A stretch of DNA of 64,000 bases from Pelomonas cellulosilytica (GTDB lineage Bacteria; Pseudomonadota; Gammaproteobacteria; Burkholderiales; Burkholderiaceae_C). Positions 10,088 through 18,621 of this stretch are shown here, one piece after another. The stretch lies in assembly GCF_021353265.1 (NCBI RefSeq), contig NZ_JAJTWU010000005.1, positions 310,001-374,000 on the forward strand. The letters run 5' to 3'. The notes under the pieces were generated by a model. The model searched no databases and had not been told where the DNA came from. It saw only the letters and a list, made by a program, of their open reading frames with translations. The translations under genes and the position numbers were made by a program. Each line of letters begins with the position of its first letter. The stretch's first letter is position 1.

Positions 10088-12559
10088 TCATTGAAGTGCC
10101 TGCAACGGCCGCAGCGCCAGCGCGGCGCGCAGGTGGCGCGCCACGGCCAGCAACGTCACCACCGCCAGCAGCGCCGCCGAAACCAACAGCACCCACAGCG
10201 AGAACGGGCCCACGGGCGCGCGTTCGACAAAGTCCGCCAGGTAGCGCTGCGACAGCCAAGCCGCCACCGGCAACGCCACAGCGCAGGCCACCGCCAGCAC
10301 GCCCGCGAACTCTTTCGCAAGCAGGCCCGCCACCGCGCCCGCGCCGGCACCGTGGAGCTTGCGCAGCACGATCTCGCGCTCACGCAGCCGCAACGTGTAG
10401 GCCGCCAGAGCGTAGATGCCCACAGCCGCGAGGCCCAGCGCCATCAGGCCGGCAACGCCGATGAGCTGGCCCAGCCGCGTGTCGTCGGCCACCGTCTGCA
10501 GCAGCATGTCGCGCACCGTCAGCGCGTCCAGCATCACGTCGGGAAACGTGGTCTTGACCAGCGTCGTCAGCCGGCGCCGCGTGGCCTGCGGGTCACGGCT
10601 GTGCACGCCGATGGCGCCGGCCTCTCGCTCGGCCAGCGGCGTCATGGCGTGCGGCTGCGGCGGGCTGCGCGGGCCCTCCAGGCGGATGTCGTCGATGACG
10701 GCCACGACGGTGACCGGCTTGCCGCCCCGGAAGTTGGGCACCACGCCCAGCACCTGGCCGATGGCCGCCTCGGGGCTGGCGAAACCCAGCACGCGCACGG
10801 CGCTGCGGTCCAGCACGATGGCGGGCTGCGCGGTCTCGGCCACGTGATCGGCCGACAGCCGGCCGGCCACGACACGCATGCCGTAGGCCTGCAGATAGCC
10901 GGGCGTGAAGTCCACGCCGGTGCGCAGGTTGACGGGCGTGCCGCCGGGGCCGCGGAACTCGGAGTACCAGCTGGAAGCGTCGCGCCCCGGCACGTCGTCG
11001 GCCGCGCCGGCCGCGATGACCTCGGGCCAGCTGCGCACGCGTTCCAGCAGCGACGTCACCTGCGCTGGCTGCGTCCACCACGGCAGGTCGATGGCCACGC
11101 GGTCTTCCAGCTCGAAGCCGCGCGGCATCTCGCCCGCATGGCGTGCCTGCCACAGCACCGTCAGCGACAGTGACGCGAACAGCGCGGCGGCGCCGAACTG
11201 CAGCGTCGTCATCAAGCGGCGCAACCAGCGGCCGGCGGCGCCCTCGCTATGGCTGCGGCCGGCCAGCGACTCGGCGGGCCGCACGCGCAGCGCGATGGTC
11301 GTCAGCGGCAGTGCGCTGAGCGCCGCGATGGCCGCGCACAGCAGGCCCGTCAGCCCTGCCATCGCGGGGCTGAGCACCGGGGCGTGGAACTGGCGCCGCA
11401 TCAGCATTTCGGCCAACGGCGTGGCCCACCAGGCCAGCAGCAGGCCCAGCGCACCCGCCAGGCCCGCAACGACGAGCGCCTCGGCAAAGAACTGCCGAGC
11501 CAGTTGCCCAGCACCAGCGCCCAGCGACTTGCGCAGCCCGATCTCGCGCTGGCGGCGCAAGGTGCGCACGCTCCACAGGTTGATGAAGTTGATGACGGCG
11601 AGCGCCAGCACGCCGGCCGCCGCGGAGGCCAGGCTGCCCAGCTGCAGGCGGCGCTGCGGGCTGCCGGCGCCATGCAGGCCGACGTCCTTCACCGGCAAGG
11701 CACGCAGGTAAGCCGCCTTGCCGCCGCCGCGCAGGAAGTCGGCCGGGAGGCCGGCCGGCAGCGGCTGTTGGTCGATCAGGCGCTGGGCCAGCACGCCCAG
11801 CTGCTCGGCCGTGGCGCCCGGCTGCAGGCGGGCGAACAGGCGGCCGCTGCCCTGGTACCAGTTGTCCGACAGTTTCAGGTAGGCCTTGGCTGCTGGCGCG
11901 TGGAAGCCGGCCAGCGCATCGAAAACCAGCGTTCCGTTCGGGTTCGGGGTGGGCAGCACGGCCTTCACGGTCAGCGCGAATTGCCCGCCGGGCGAGCCGT
12001 CGGGCAGGGGAGGCAACGAGATCGTGAACGTGCGGCCCAGCGCCTGCTGCGTGCCGAACAGCTGTTCGGCGGATCGCGCGGTCAGCGCGATCCCCTCGGG
12101 CGTCGACAGCGCCGCGTGCAGGTCGCCTGCCAGGGGCCGCAGGTCGAACAAGGTCTGCAGGTCGGCATCGGCCAGCGCGATGTGCAGGCGCATGCTGCGG
12201 CGCGCGCCCGGCGCCTCGCCGGCATGGGCCGGCAGCTGCGTGTAGAGCACGCGGCTCATCGGCCCCACCGGCGCACCGCTGTCACGCAGCGCGGCATGCA
12301 GCGGCACGGCGGGCACGCTGTCGAACCAGGCCGTCGTGATGCCGCCGGGGCCGCGCACCCGCCATTCGAAGGCGGCGAGGCGGTCGTGCTCGGGCAGGTC
12401 GCCGTCGGGCCACAGCATGTCGTGCAGGAAGCTGGCCGTCAGCAGCGTGAGCGCCAGGCCCAGCGCGAGGCCGGTGATGACGAGGGCAGCGGGGCCGGGT
12501 TCGGCGCGCAGCTGGCGCCAAGCGCCGCGCCAGGACGTGGAGGTGGTGAGCAGGAGCAT
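10088..12559 (-). CDS. ABC exporter permease, MacB_PCD/FtsX duplicated type
   Basis: 823-residue permease with two FtsX-like halves. Hydrophobic helices include AALVITGLALGLALTLLTASF near residue 20, a block around residues 300-400, GAAALFASLSLTV in the middle and three near the C-terminus, with large periplasmic MacB_PCD-like regions between. The cytoplasmic motif REIGLRKSLGAGAGQLARQF, and its second copy REIVLRKLHGAGAG, mark FtsX coupling helices. Start ATG 12559 has no Shine-Dalgarno; a sigma-54 promoter at 12573-12587 would start the transcript two or three bases before it, so it may be translated leaderless. First gene of the exporter operon. Confidence 0.9.
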   Translation of the reverse strand: MLLLTTSTSWRGAWRQLRAEPGPAALVITGLALGLALTLLTASFLHDMLWPDGDLPEHDRLAAFEWRVRGPGGITTAWFDSVPAVPLHAALRDSGAPVGPMSRVLYTQLPAHAGEAPGARRSMRLHIALADADLQTLFDLRPLAGDLHAALSTPEGIALTARSAEQLFGTQQALGRTFTISLPPLPDGSPGGQFALTVKAVLPTPNPNGTLVFDALAGFHAPAAKAYLKLSDNWYQGSGRLFARLQPGATAEQLGVLAQRLIDQQPLPAGLPADFLRGGGKAAYLRALPVKDVGLHGAGSPQRRLQLGSLASAAAGVLALAVINFINLWSVRTLRRQREIGLRKSLGAGAGQLARQFFAEALVVAGLAGALGLLLAWWATPLAEMLMRRQFHAPVLSPAMAGLTGLLCAAIAALSALPLTTIALRVRPAESLAGRSHSEGAAGRWLRRLMTTLQFGAAALFASLSLTVLWQARHAGEMPRGFELEDRVAIDLPWWTQPAQVTSLLERVRSWPEVIAAGAADDVPGRDASSWYSEFRGPGGTPVNLRTGVDFTPGYLQAYGMRVVAGRLSADHVAETAQPAIVLDRSAVRVLGFASPEAAIGQVLGVVPNFRGGKPVTVVAVIDDIRLEGPRSPPQPHAMTPLAEREAGAIGVHSRDPQATRRRLTTLVKTTFPDVMLDALTVRDMLLQTVADDTRLGQLIGVAGLMALGLAAVGIYALAAYTLRLREREIVLRKLHGAGAGAVAGLLAKEFAGVLAVACAVALPVAAWLSQRYLADFVERAPVGPFSLWVLLVSAALLAVVTLLAVARHLRAALALRPLQALQ

Positions 12560-12572
12560 GACCGGTGTTTTC

Positions 12573-12587
12573 GCAAAAGCCGCGCCA
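12573..12587 (-). promoter_or_regulatory. Sigma-54 promoter of the ABC exporter operon
   Basis: The minus strand reads TGGCGCGGCTTTTGC, one mismatch from TGGCACG-N4-TTGC. The invariant GG and GC are exactly 10 nt apart, as the -24/-12 class requires. The predicted start site is near 12561, almost at the permease ATG (12559). The divergently encoded NtrC-type activator and the upstream palindromes support it. Confidence 0.72.
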
Positions 12588-12629
12588 GCGCATCGGCCCA
12601 GGAGGAAAGCGGCGTTGCCGGCCGCGCAT

Positions 12630-12668
12630 CGTCCGCTTGCGAACAGCCGCACTGTCCGCTTCCGGACA
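12630..12668. promoter_or_regulatory. Tandem palindromic activator sites (UAS) for the NtrC-type regulator
   Basis: Two copies of one palindrome: CGTCCGCTTGCGAACA at 12630-12645 and the perfect TGTCCGCTTCCGGACA at 12653-12668. Their centres are 23 bp apart, about two helical turns. They lie roughly 70-105 bp upstream of the predicted sigma-54 start site and just upstream of the regulator gene, the usual place for enhancer sites of an NtrC-family activator. Confidence 0.7.
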
Positions 12669-12714
12669 CCGCCTTGCCCGCGCCCGGGGGGGCGCTTAGA
12701 GTCGCGCGCTTCCC

Positions 12715-14022
12715 ATGCCCGGCATCCTGATCCTCGACGACGACCCCGACGTGGCGCTGGCCGCACGACTGGCTTTGCGCCGGCTCGCCTCGATCGCAGT
12801 ACGGCAGGCCCCGGGCGAGCTGGCAGCAGTGCTGGACGAGATGCAGCCCGACGTGCTGCTGTTGGACATGAACTTCTCGCCCGGCGCCAGCGACGGCGCG
12901 CAAGGCCTGGCGCTGCTGCGCGAAGTCGTCGCGCGGCAAGGCCAGGCCGTGGCGCCGGCTGTCGTCGTCATGACGGCCTACGCTGAAGTCGAGCTGGCCG
13001 TGCAGGCGCTCAAGAGCGGTGCGGTGGACTTCATCACCAAGCCCTGGACTAACGAACGGCTCGTCGCCTGCGTGCAGGCGGCCCTCGCGCGGCGTGCGCC
13101 ACCGCCGGCGGCGGGCGAGCTGCTGGGCGACTCCGCAGCGATGCAGTCGCTGCGCGCGCAGATCGCGCAGGTGGGCGCCAGCGAGGCCAGCGTGCTCGTC
13201 CTCGGCGAGAACGGCGTGGGCAAGGAGCTGGTGGCGCGTGCGCTGCACGGTGCGTCGTCGCGCGCCGGCGGCCCGCTGCTGGCCGTGGACATGGGCTCGC
13301 TGCCCGAGGCGCTGGTGGAGAGCGAGCTGTTCGGCCACAAGCGCGGCAGCTTCACCGATGCGCGCGAGTCGCGGCCCGGGCGCTTCGTCGCGGCGGCGGG
13401 CGGCACGCTGTTCCTCGACGAGATCGGCAACCTGCCGCTGGCCCAGCAGGCCAAGCTGCTGGCCGCGCTGGAGCGCCGCGAGATCACGCCCGTGGGCAGT
13501 GACCGGCCCGTGCCGGTGGACGTGCGCGTGCTGGCAGCGACAAACGTGCCGGAAGCCGAACTGTTCGATGCGAGGCGCTTCCGGCCAGACCTGCTGTACC
13601 GCCTCAACACCGTGGTGCTGCGCGTGCCGCCGCTGCGCGAGCGCGGCGCGGGCGACATCGTGCGGCTGCTGCGCCACTACCTGGCCCACTTCGCGGCGGG
13701 CAGGCCGGCACGGGATGTCGATGCCGACGCGCTAGCCCGCCTGACCGCCTACCGCTGGCCAGGCAACGTTCGAGAGCTGCGACAGGCCTGCGAGCGGGCC
13801 ACGCTGCTGGCGCGCGGGCCGGTATTCACGTGGGCGGACTTCGGGCTCGTCGCGCCCACGGCCCTGGCTCCCGAGGCGCCCACGCTGGACCTGGAGCAGC
13901 GCGAGCGCGACGCCGTGCAGGCCGCACTCGCGCAGGCCGGCGGCAACATCAGCCAGGCCGCGCGGCTGCTGGGCGTGAGCCGCGCGGCGCTGTACCGGCG
14001 GCTGGACAAGCATGGCCTTTGA
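12715..14022 (+). CDS. NtrC-family sigma-54 response regulator
   Basis: 435 residues: receiver domain (acidic pocket D8-D10, phospho-acceptor D51, KPW near 106), AAA+ domain with Walker A GENGVGKE and Walker B GGTLFLDEIGNL, and a C-terminal Fis helix-turn-helix (NISQAARLLGVSRAALYRRL). The sigma-54 contact loop reads GSFTDA instead of GAFTGA but keeps the essential F and T. It overlaps the kinase gene by 11 nt and is divergent from the ABC exporter; it probably activates the exporter through 12630-12668 and the sigma-54 promoter. Confidence 0.93.
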   Translation: MPGILILDDDPDVALAARLALRRLASIAVRQAPGELAAVLDEMQPDVLLLDMNFSPGASDGAQGLALLREVVARQGQAVAPAVVVMTAYAEVELAVQALKSGAVDFITKPWTNERLVACVQAALARRAPPPAAGELLGDSAAMQSLRAQIAQVGASEASVLVLGENGVGKELVARALHGASSRAGGPLLAVDMGSLPEALVESELFGHKRGSFTDARESRPGRFVAAAGGTLFLDEIGNLPLAQQAKLLAALERREITPVGSDRPVPVDVRVLAATNVPEAELFDARRFRPDLLYRLNTVVLRVPPLRERGAGDIVRLLRHYLAHFAAGRPARDVDADALARLTAYRWPGNVRELRQACERATLLARGPVFTWADFGLVAPTALAPEAPTLDLEQRERDAVQAALAQAGGNISQAARLLGVSRAALYRRLDKHGL

Positions 14023-15172
14023 CCGCGCCCGCGTTGCCGCCGCAACCCTGCTGCTGGCCGCCAGTTCGGCCGGACTCGCTGCCTCGCTGGGCTCGCCGCG
14101 CCTGTTCGTCGCCTGGGCGCTGGCCGGCCTGGCCGCCGCCTGCTGGGGCTGGGTCGCGCTGAGCCGGCTGGCTCGCCGGCCCCCACCGCTGCCGCCCGAG
14201 CCCCCGCCCGCGCCGCGGGCAGACCTAGGCGCCGCGCTGGAGCACGCGCCGCTCGCGCTGTGGCGCCTCACGGCCGGCCAAGCGCCCCTGGCACTGAACA
14301 CGGCCGCACGCCGCCTCGTCGCGCCCGGCAGGGCCGTCGAGCCGGCGGCGCTTCTGGCGGTGCTGGACGCCGACCCCGGCCGACGCGTTGTCACGCTGCC
14401 CACCGAGCATGGCCAGGAGCGCGCGGTGTTGGCCGTTTCGGCGTTGACCGTGCAGGGCGAGGCCTGGCGGCTGGCCGCCCTCGCACCCATCGAGTCGGAG
14501 CTGGAAACCGAAGCGCTGACCGCTTGGCGCCAGCTGGTGCAGGTGCTGACGCACGAGATCATGAACTCGCTGACGCCCATCGCGTCGCTGGCCACGAGCG
14601 CCCCGGCGCTGCTGGAGGCCGGCGAGCACGCGGAGCTGCAGGCCGCGCTCGCGGCGCTGGCCCGGCGCGCGGCTCATCTGCAGGGCTTCGTCGAGCGCTA
14701 CCGCAGTGTCAGCCAGCCGCCGGCACCGACGCTGGCCGACACGCCGCTGCAACCGCTACTGCAGGCCGTGCAGCGCCTGCTGGCGCCAGCCTGGGAAGCG
14801 GCGGGCGGCCAGGTGGCCGTGACGGTGGCACCCGAAACGCTGGCCCTGCGCACCGACGCGGCCCAGCTGGAGCAGGTGCTCATCAACCTCGCGCAGAACG
14901 CGCTGCAGGCCTGCACCGGCCGGGCGTCGCCCCAGCTCAGCATCGACGCGCGGCTGAGCCGCGGTGCCCGGCTGCGGCTCACCGTCGCCGACAACGGCCC
15001 GGGTGTGGCGCCAGGGCTGGAGCAGCGCATCTTCACACCCTTCTTCACGACTCGCGATGGTGGCAGCGGCGTGGGCCTGGCCGTCGTGCGCCAGCTGGTT
15101 CATGGCCTGGGCGGCACGGTGCGCCACGCGCGGCGCCCGGGCGGCGGTGCGTGTTTCGTGCTGACGTTCTGA
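14012..15172 (+). CDS. Membrane sensor histidine kinase
   Basis: 386 residues with two N-terminal membrane helices (about 8-25 and 31-50), a proline-rich linker (PPPLPPEPPPAPR), a short PAS-like region, a DHp domain with phospho-acceptor H181 in LTHEIMNSLTPI and a HATPase domain (N box NLAQNALQA, G box DNGPGVAPG, GSGVGLAVVRQL). Almost no periplasmic loop separates the two helices, so it probably senses within the membrane, as many kinases paired with ABC exporters do. It overlaps the regulator gene by 11 nt, so expression of the pair is coupled. Confidence 0.92.
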   Translation: MAFDRARVAAATLLLAASSAGLAASLGSPRLFVAWALAGLAAACWGWVALSRLARRPPPLPPEPPPAPRADLGAALEHAPLALWRLTAGQAPLALNTAARRLVAPGRAVEPAALLAVLDADPGRRVVTLPTEHGQERAVLAVSALTVQGEAWRLAALAPIESELETEALTAWRQLVQVLTHEIMNSLTPIASLATSAPALLEAGEHAELQAALAALARRAAHLQGFVERYRSVSQPPAPTLADTPLQPLLQAVQRLLAPAWEAAGGQVAVTVAPETLALRTDAAQLEQVLINLAQNALQACTGRASPQLSIDARLSRGARLRLTVADNGPGVAPGLEQRIFTPFFTTRDGGSGVGLAVVRQLVHGLGGTVRHARRPGGGACFVLTF

Positions 15173-15312
15173 CCGGCCCCGCCAGCCCGCAACACCGACG
15201 AATCACCGGGCTTTCAAGCGCCAAACCGCGGCCACTCGTGCAGATGTGCCGGCTTTCGGCGATGGTGTGACGTTGTGCCCGATGTTAGGCTGCCGCCCTG
15301 TTGCACCCCGGG

Positions 15313-16032
15313 ATGGAGTCGATGTTTCACGAGCTGCAGGAGTTGTTGGGCGCCTATTTGATGCCGGTATTGATCGCGATACCGCTGGCCATCATCGTGC
15401 TCATTGCCGCCGTCAAGCGCGACGACTACCGGCCGCCGCGCGAGTACGTGCCGCCGCAGCGGCCGCCGGGCGGTACGCCGCGTTCGGCGTCGGGACCGGT
15501 CGTGCTGCCCCCGTTGCCGGGCCTCGGCGCCAACGGGCCGTCGATGGCGAGCGCCTTCGTCACGGCACCCACGCCGATGCAGCCGCCGCCCGCGCCAGTG
15601 CCCGAGGGCCCGCCGGCCATCCTCGTCGCCGACGACTCGGCCGTCGTGCGTACCAAGCTCAAGCGACTGCTCGAAGGCGCAGGGCTGACAGTCATCCAGG
15701 TCAACGATGGCAACGAGGCGCTGGCCGAGCTGGAGGCCCACCCCGAGATCGCCGTGCTGATCACGGACCTGGAAATGCCCAACAAGGACGGCTTCGAGCT
15801 GATCGCCGACGTGCACGGCGGCCTCGCGACCGAGGACCTGCCGGTCATCGCGATCACCGGCCATGACGAGCTGCATGGCCGCGTGGGTCAGATCGAAGGC
15901 GTCTACGGCATCTTCAAGAAGCCCTGGAACGACCGCGACCTGCTCAAGCGTGTGCAGTCCCTCATGCACCTGCGCACGGCCGCAGCCCGACGTGGGCGCC
16001 GCGCGACTGACGGGCGGCCGCCAGCGGCCTGA
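15313..16032 (+). CDS. Membrane-tethered single receiver protein
   Basis: 239 residues: one membrane helix near 14-34 (YLMPVLIAIPLAIIVLIAAV), a proline-rich linker (about 40-102) and one receiver domain with acidic pair D107/D108, phospho-acceptor D152 in LITDLEMPNKDGF and FKKPW near 201. There is no output domain. A membrane-anchored receiver may act as a phosphate sink or a localised partner-binding switch. Starts at TTG 15301 or ATG 15322 are possible. It is 140 nt after the histidine kinase in the same direction; whether that kinase phosphorylates it is unknown. Confidence 0.8.
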   Translation: MESMFHELQELLGAYLMPVLIAIPLAIIVLIAAVKRDDYRPPREYVPPQRPPGGTPRSASGPVVLPPLPGLGANGPSMASAFVTAPTPMQPPPAPVPEGPPAILVADDSAVVRTKLKRLLEGAGLTVIQVNDGNEALAELEAHPEIAVLITDLEMPNKDGFELIADVHGGLATEDLPVIAITGHDELHGRVGQIEGVYGIFKKPWNDRDLLKRVQSLMHLRTAAARRGRRATDGRPPAA

Positions 16033-16040
16033 CAGGCCGC
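16024..16040. terminator. Hairpin between convergent genes, spanning a stop codon
   Basis: GCGGCCT and AGGCCGC enclose a 3-nt loop; the TGA of the receiver gene forms part of the hairpin. It lies between the convergent receiver and MFS genes, so it may stop transcription both ways. No T-tract is present. Confidence 0.4.
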
Positions 16041-16044
16041 CGCC

Positions 16045-17403
16045 TCACGCCCGGCGCGGCACCGCCCTCGGGCTGAGCACGGCGGCCGACGCCGCCAGCG
16101 CGCACGCCATCACCAGCACCGGCAGCACCTGCTGCGTGGCCGGGTTGAACAACAGCCCGGCACCGGCCAGCGCGGCACTGCTGACGAGGGCATCGCTGAG
16201 CTGAAGCGCGGACGTGTTGCCGCCTTGCTGCTCGGGCGGCGACAGCTTCAGCAGCAGCACCGACAGCATCGGAAAAGACAGCCCGATGCCCAGACCCACG
16301 CACACCCAGCCGGTCAGCACCAGCCCCGACGGCAGGCCGGCCACCAGCAGTGGCGCCATGGCGACCCCCAGCCCGGCAGCGGCCAGCGCGAAGCCGGCCG
16401 GCAGCAGGCGGTGCCGCATAGCCTCGCTCCGCACGCGGGCCTGCACGGCGCTGCCGATGCTCCACGTCACCGCGCCGGCGCTCAACGCCACGCCGGCCTG
16501 CGTGAGGCTCCAGCCGAAATGGCGCGTCAGCAGCAGCGGCAGGAAGGCCTCGGCGCTCGCAAACGCCGCGGCAATCAGCCCGCGCAGCAGCACGACGGCA
16601 GGTAGGCCGCGGGCCGCCATCAGCGTGCCGGCCGGCAGCAGACGATGCGCGGCCACACCGGCCATGGCCAACCCGCCGCCGAACAGCAACCACGCGCCGC
16701 CGCCGGCCTGCTGGCTGGCGGCGTGCAGGGCCAGCGCGCCCAGGCTGGCGAGCCCTGCCCAGCGCATCACGCCCCAGCGCAACGCCTCGCCCGTGCCCGT
16801 CCCCACGCGCCGCAGCGCCGGCAGCATCAGCAGCGCCGCCACCGGCACGGCCGCGGCCACTGCCAGGAACACCGAGCGCCAGCCCAGCGCCTGCACGAGG
16901 AAGGACGCGAGCGCAGGCCCGACGAGGCCAGGCACGACCCAGGCTCCGGCGAACACGGCGAACAGTTGCGGATGCAGCCGCTGCGGCACGACCTGGCCGA
17001 CACCCACGTACAGCGTCACGCCCAGCACACCGCTACCCAGGCCCTGCAGCGCACGACCCAACACCAGCGCCGGCATGGACGGCGCCAGCCCCGCTAGCAG
17101 CAGGCCGGCCAGGAAGGCCGCCAGGCCCGCCAGCGCCGCGCGGTAGGGGCCGCGCCTGTCGCACAACTGGCCTGCCGCCGTCATGCCAATGACCGAGGTG
17201 GCGAGCGTCGCGCCGAAGGCCAGCGCATACAGCGACAGGCCATCCAGCGCACCGGCCACGGCCGGCATCGCCGTGGCAACGGCAATGGACTCGAAGGCGA
17301 GCATGGAGATCAGCGCGACAGCGCCGATGCAGGCGGCGCGGCGGCCGGGGGCGAAGAGGGTGTCCGCCACGCGCGGGGCGGATTGGGCGTCAGTCATGTC
17401 CAT
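16045..17403 (-). CDS. MFS transporter, drug:H+ antiporter type
   Basis: 452-residue membrane protein made of about 12 or more hydrophobic helices. Cytoplasmic loop motif GQLCDRRGPYRAALAGL after the second helix is the MFS motif A (GxLaDrxGrk). A later segment (VLGRALQGLGSGVLGVTLYVGVG) resembles motif B/C of the multidrug-efflux branch, suggesting export of small molecules by proton antiport. Start ATG 17403; ATG 17397 is equally possible. Divergent from the queuosine genes with 117 nt between. Substrate unknown. Confidence 0.87.
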   Translation of the reverse strand: MDMTDAQSAPRVADTLFAPGRRAACIGAVALISMLAFESIAVATAMPAVAGALDGLSLYALAFGATLATSVIGMTAAGQLCDRRGPYRAALAGLAAFLAGLLLAGLAPSMPALVLGRALQGLGSGVLGVTLYVGVGQVVPQRLHPQLFAVFAGAWVVPGLVGPALASFLVQALGWRSVFLAVAAAVPVAALLMLPALRRVGTGTGEALRWGVMRWAGLASLGALALHAASQQAGGGAWLLFGGGLAMAGVAAHRLLPAGTLMAARGLPAVVLLRGLIAAAFASAEAFLPLLLTRHFGWSLTQAGVALSAGAVTWSIGSAVQARVRSEAMRHRLLPAGFALAAAGLGVAMAPLLVAGLPSGLVLTGWVCVGLGIGLSFPMLSVLLLKLSPPEQQGGNTSALQLSDALVSSAALAGAGLLFNPATQQVLPVLVMACALAASAAVLSPRAVPRRA

Positions 17404-17520
17404 CAGGTCGGCCCGCCGGATCGGGCTTGGCGTGTGAGTGTCGTGCAGGCTGCAGGTTCAAGCCGACTTCAAGTCAAGCCAGGCGCGAAGTCCGGGGAAG
17501 GGCGGAGGGACAATCGGGAC

Positions 17521-18621
17521 ATGTCCCTTTCCGTGTTGCACTGCGCCTCGGCCGGCTTCGAGTCGGCCTGCCGCATCCCTGCGCTGCCGGCCTCGCACCG
17601 CAGCCATGGCCTCCATGGCCACAGCTATTTCGCCACCGTCCGCACGGCGCTGCCAGCCGGCTGGGCAGCATTCCCGGGTGGCGAGGTCGAGACGCTGCGG
17701 ACGCGCATGGCCGCGACCATCGCACCGCTGGACCATGCGCTGCTCAACGACCACCTCGCCGAACCCACCGACGAGAACCTGGCCCGCTGGGTGCGCAGCC
17801 GCCTGGATGCGGACGTGCCGGGCATCGTGCAGGTGGGCGTGCAGAGCACGACACACAGCGGCGTTGACCTGGACGGCGCGGGCCATGCGCATGTTTGGCG
17901 GCGCTACCGCTTCCAGGCCGCGCACCAGTTGCCCAACGTCCCCGCCGGCCACCAATGCGGCCGTATGCACGGCCATGGCTTCGAGGTCATCCTGCATGCC
18001 AACACCGACCTCGGCGAGCGGGACCTGAGCATCGACTATGACCACCTCGACGAGGTCTGGGCGCCGCTGCACTTCCAGCTGAACTACCGCTGCCTGAACG
18101 ACATTGCCGGATTGGCCAACCCGACCAGCGAGAACCTGTCGGCCTGGCTGTGGGCGCGGCTCAAGCCGGTGCTGCCGGAGCTGAGCTGGGTGACCGTCTA
18201 CGAGACCGGTTCGAGCGGTGCCAACTTCAACGGCCAGAGCTACCGCATCTGGAAGGAGATGACGCTGGACAGCGCCGTTCGGCTGCACCAGGCGCCTGGC
18301 GGCCATCCGCTGGCCGGCACGCACGGCCACACCTTCACGCTGCGTCTGCATCTGGCCGCGCCGCTGGACCAGGTGATGGGCTGGACAGTGGACTTCGGCG
18401 ACGTGAAGAGCCTGTTCAACCCGATCTTCAAGCGACTGGACCACCACCCGCTGTTCGAGATCGCTGGTCTGCCGGACGGCGACGCGGCGAGCATCGCCGC
18501 ATGGGTGCTGCGCGAGGGCGGCCGCGTGCTGCCTCAGATCGACCGCGTGGATCTGTACGAGACACGAGGCTCGGGTGCCATCGTCAGCCGCGCGGATTCC
18601 GAGGAGCTGATTCCGGTATGA
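17521..18621 (+). CDS. queD: Triplicated QueD-like 6-carboxytetrahydropterin synthase
   Basis: 366 residues, about three times normal QueD (about 120), built from three PTPS folds at roughly 1-118, 125-240 and 243-356. QueD converts dihydroneopterin triphosphate to 6-carboxytetrahydropterin for queuosine. Only repeat 2 has the whole zinc triad and nucleophile (H135, C146, H150, H152), but its Asp-His pair is N188-Y189. Repeats 1 and 3 keep Asp-His (D71-H72; D307-H308) and HGH but have S28 and L264 at the Cys and C17 and V253 at the first zinc His. YET glutamates are in repeats 2 and 3 (E228, E347). It overlaps queE (ATGA). Confidence 0.87.
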   Translation: MSLSVLHCASAGFESACRIPALPASHRSHGLHGHSYFATVRTALPAGWAAFPGGEVETLRTRMAATIAPLDHALLNDHLAEPTDENLARWVRSRLDADVPGIVQVGVQSTTHSGVDLDGAGHAHVWRRYRFQAAHQLPNVPAGHQCGRMHGHGFEVILHANTDLGERDLSIDYDHLDEVWAPLHFQLNYRCLNDIAGLANPTSENLSAWLWARLKPVLPELSWVTVYETGSSGANFNGQSYRIWKEMTLDSAVRLHQAPGGHPLAGTHGHTFTLRLHLAAPLDQVMGWTVDFGDVKSLFNPIFKRLDHHPLFEIAGLPDGDAASIAAWVLREGGRVLPQIDRVDLYETRGSGAIVSRADSEELIPV

